From: UBA5614 sp034678545
GTDB taxonomy: Bacteria > Cloacimonadota > Cloacimonadia > Cloacimonadales > Cloacimonadaceae
Direction of reading: 5' to 3'
DNA length: 7,823 nt
Assembly (NCBI GenBank): GCA_034678545.1
Contig: JAXDBS010000050.1
Coordinates: 1-7,823, forward strand
How positions within the stretch are numbered: the first letter of the stretch is position 1; each line of letters begins with the position of its first letter. This document shows positions 5,971-7,823 of this stretch, piece after piece. The translations under genes and the position numbers were made by a program. The notes beneath the pieces are model-generated. The model was not told the origin of the DNA, ran no database searches, and was given only the letters and a program-made list of their open reading frames with translations.

Positions 5971-7823
5971 TTAGAAACGGTAATCGAGTTGGATTCTGAT
6001 TGTGTTTTCAAAGTGTTCCACCCGCTGGAAATAGTTGTCCTGGGTGGGCGGATCAGGCATATTATATCTTCTCAGGAAGTATTCCAGGCTGGAATAAGTC
6101 TTGTTCCTGTATTTCAGTGTCATGTATAGGTTCTGCGAGATCCGGCTGTGGATGGAGAACCAGGTTTTGCAGCCCTTTTCACCCATGAAGTCGATCTCCA
6201 TGTCTTCCCAATCCCAGTGCGAGATCCCGTGCCCGTACCAGTAAAGGAAGGAGCCCTGCATGTAGAGGTTGTCGTTGAAGTGGTGGGTGTAGTTGACGCC
6301 GATGTAATCGCCCTTCATCAGGACCATGCCGGCAGCCCAGGTGTTGCTGTAATCCTCCGTTCCCGGTTCGGCCGGATTGGTCAGGGAGGTGTAGGGCGGA
6401 CCCCAGACCGTGTTGTAGCGGTATTCCAGTTCCAGGTAATCCCTCGCCGAGAGGAAGGTCCGGGCGGAAAGGGTGTATTCGTTGGTTTTGGAAACGCCCC
6501 GGTCCGCGTCGTCGTCATAGCGGTTGACCTGGTTCTTGTACCTGGCCCTCAGGCCCAGCTGGTACAGGGGGCGAAACTCCAGCTCGCTCTGGAAGCGCGC
6601 GCTGCGCCTGTGGTCGCTCATTCTTTCCCAGATGTCAAGATAGCTGCGCCCGATCGTGTAGTAGTTGTTGAAGCGGTACCTGGTCTCGAAATAAACGCCC
6701 TTTTCGGGTTGAGCCTGGGAACTGGTCTGCCAGAGATCCGACAGCAGCGGGTTGGTCAAAGTGTAGATGTTCTTGTCCAGGATGGTGTCATCAAACCGGG
6801 CATGCTCCCCGAAGGCGTTGCTGTAGGGATTGTCGAAATCCAGGTCAATGTTGCGGTACAGCGTCAGCAGATAGAGGTTCTCGTACTGCGTGTAAGCGCT
6901 GACGATCACGGCGTTGGGATCGTCGCCCAGCTTCTCATCCTTGCCATCCACGGTCAGCTCCGCATATTCGCCCTGCAGCGAGGTGTTGCCCCAGACCGTC
7001 ATCCAGTCAAAGCCCAGCACCCGCCTGAAGTCGCGTTCGTACTTGCTGGTTATCGTGTCATACAGGCCGCCGATCTCGCTGTCATTGATCTTGAATTTGG
7101 TATAATCACCCGTGCCGGATGAACTCATGTAACTGTCCCTGATGATCAGCGTCTTGAGGTCGTCTCCGCTGGGGGAGATGAAATTGACGTCGTCATACAG
7201 GGCGGTGTAAGTTGTGAAACCCAGCTTGGTCCCGATCAGCGGCGTCACCTGCAGATGCGTGCCCCAGAGCTTCTCATCCATGATGTCCTTGCGCGGCGCG
7301 AGGTTCATGAAGTTCACGTTATAGGGCTCCCCCTTGTTCAGCTCTTCGTTGAAGAAGGTTTCCGCCGCGCTCAGCTCATCGTTGTCAAAGCGGACGGAGG
7401 GCGTCACGTAGGAAAGGACGTCGATCTTGCCGTTGGCATTGCGCCGGGGATGGGTGGAGTAGAGGTATTGCTTGACGCCGTCAATCACGAGTGTGTCCTG
7501 CTCCATGTAGACCATGGCGTCTTTCTTGTCGTGGGAGAAAAAGAGCGAGGCTCCGAACCAGGAGTTCTTGTATTCCGCCGCGCCTCCGCGCAGGGCGAAT
7601 TCCTGGGTGCGGGACAGGTCTGGCGTTATGCCCATGATGCGTTTGCCGAATCCGTAACCTGTCTTTCGAGCTGAATAAAAGTCCGTGTTCTCCATCACCA
7701 GGCCTTCCCCGTAAGTGGCGCGGTAATTGCCCACATAGGCCTTGAAAGAGGAGGTGCCCAGCAGCTTCAGATCCGTGTTTTCATAACCGGCGTAGACCTT
7801 GGAATCGCGCCAGAACTCGCGGG
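5971..7823 (-). CDS. Large outer membrane beta-barrel protein, C-terminal 616 residues (5' end cut by window)
   Basis: The frame is open from the right edge to the stop at 5971; the start lies outside the window (a GTG at 7734 is an internal Val codon). The protein is made of repeated amphipathic strands with many Tyr, Trp and Asp/Asn turns, for example LRARYKNQVNRYDDD and LELEYRYNTVWG, and ends in IRIQLDYRF. That is a C-terminal aromatic strand of an outer-membrane barrel. GNYRATYGEGLVMEN (visible residues 31-45) followed by a Gly/Arg-rich stretch and LRGGAAEY resembles, from memory, Bacteroidota and relatives' barrel proteins annotated as helix-hairpin-helix domain-containing, with that domain at the N-terminus. 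The N-terminus is not visible, so this is tentative. Ligand and function are unknown. It is the first visible gene of the envelope unit, 10 bases before the PorV-like gene. Alternatives are a generic TonB-independent barrel or a surface protein export component. Confidence 0.75.
   Translation of the reverse strand, partial: REFWRDSKVYAGYENTDLKLLGTSSFKAYVGNYRATYGEGLVMENTDFYSARKTGYGFGKRIMGITPDLSRTQEFALRGGAAEYKNSWFGASLFFSHDKKDAMVYMEQDTLVIDGVKQYLYSTHPRRNANGKIDVLSYVTPSVRFDNDELSAAETFFNEELNKGEPYNVNFMNLAPRKDIMDEKLWGTHLQVTPLIGTKLGFTTYTALYDDVNFISPSGDDLKTLIIRDSYMSSSGTGDYTKFKINDSEIGGLYDTITSKYERDFRRVLGFDWMTVWGNTSLQGEYAELTVDGKDEKLGDDPNAVIVSAYTQYENLYLLTLYRNIDLDFDNPYSNAFGEHARFDDTILDKNIYTLTNPLLSDLWQTSSQAQPEKGVYFETRYRFNNYYTIGRSYLDIWERMSDHRRSARFQSELEFRPLYQLGLRARYKNQVNRYDDDADRGVSKTNEYTLSARTFLSARDYLELEYRYNTVWGPPYTSLTNPAEPGTEDYSNTWAAGMVLMKGDYIGVNYTHHFNDNLYMQGSFLYWYGHGISHWDWEDMEIDFMGEKGCKTWFSIHSRISQNLYMTLKYRNKTYSSLEYFLRRYNMPDPPTQDNYFQRVEHFENTIRIQLDYRF

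Noticed and set aside
5961..6011. Longer start for the PorV-like gene at the ATG at 6011
   Set aside because: It would overlap the upstream gene, adds 17 polar residues before the signal peptide, and the strong GGGAGG site points to the ATG pair at 5963/5960.
6148..7122. 324-codon plus-strand open frame opposite the large barrel gene
   Set aside because: It has the same Val/His/Gln-rich antisense composition, no domain or signal peptide, and lies inside a clear barrel-coding frame.
7732..7734. GTG at 7734 as the start of the large barrel gene
   Set aside because: The frame stays open without a stop to the window edge and the upstream 29 codons read as barrel-like sequence, so this is an internal Val codon of a truncated gene.

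Overview
The window shows a Gram-negative bacterium: two of its genes encode signal-bearing or C-terminal-Phe outer-membrane beta-barrel proteins, and a third encodes a Sec-exported phosphoesterase. Base composition is moderately GC-rich by eye. The PorV/OMPP1-like porin and a large barrel protein of the type seen in Bacteroidota and relatives suggest an FCB-group lineage (for example Cloacimonadota or a neighbour). That placement is an inference from protein style only.

All six supported genes lie on the minus strand, so the region reads from right to left. The first transcription unit (7823 to about 2718) is an envelope unit. It starts with the C-terminal 616 residues of a large outer-membrane barrel protein, cut by the window edge. 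Next come a 494-residue PorV/FadL-like outer-membrane protein (10-base gap) and a 558-residue secreted metallophosphoesterase of the UshA/CD73 5'-nucleotidase family (33-base gap). It closes with a strong intrinsic terminator that has a C(UUCG)G tetraloop.

A leader of about 110 bases then separates this unit from a housekeeping unit: tyrosyl-tRNA synthetase (tyrS, TyrZ-like type), a 213-residue membrane zinc protease of the M50/S2P family (13-base gap), and type I glutamine synthetase (glnA, 33-base gap). The glnA gene is cut by the left edge after 239 codons. The leader holds palindromes and TTGACA boxes but no convincing complete promoter.

No tRNA, rRNA, CRISPR array, insertion sequence or phage gene is visible, and no gene-free stretch exceeds 300 bases. 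The most notable points are the 5'-nucleotidase, which keeps every metal ligand but has Ala at two expected substrate-contact positions and carries an insertion after GHAG, and its placement behind two outer-membrane barrel genes.
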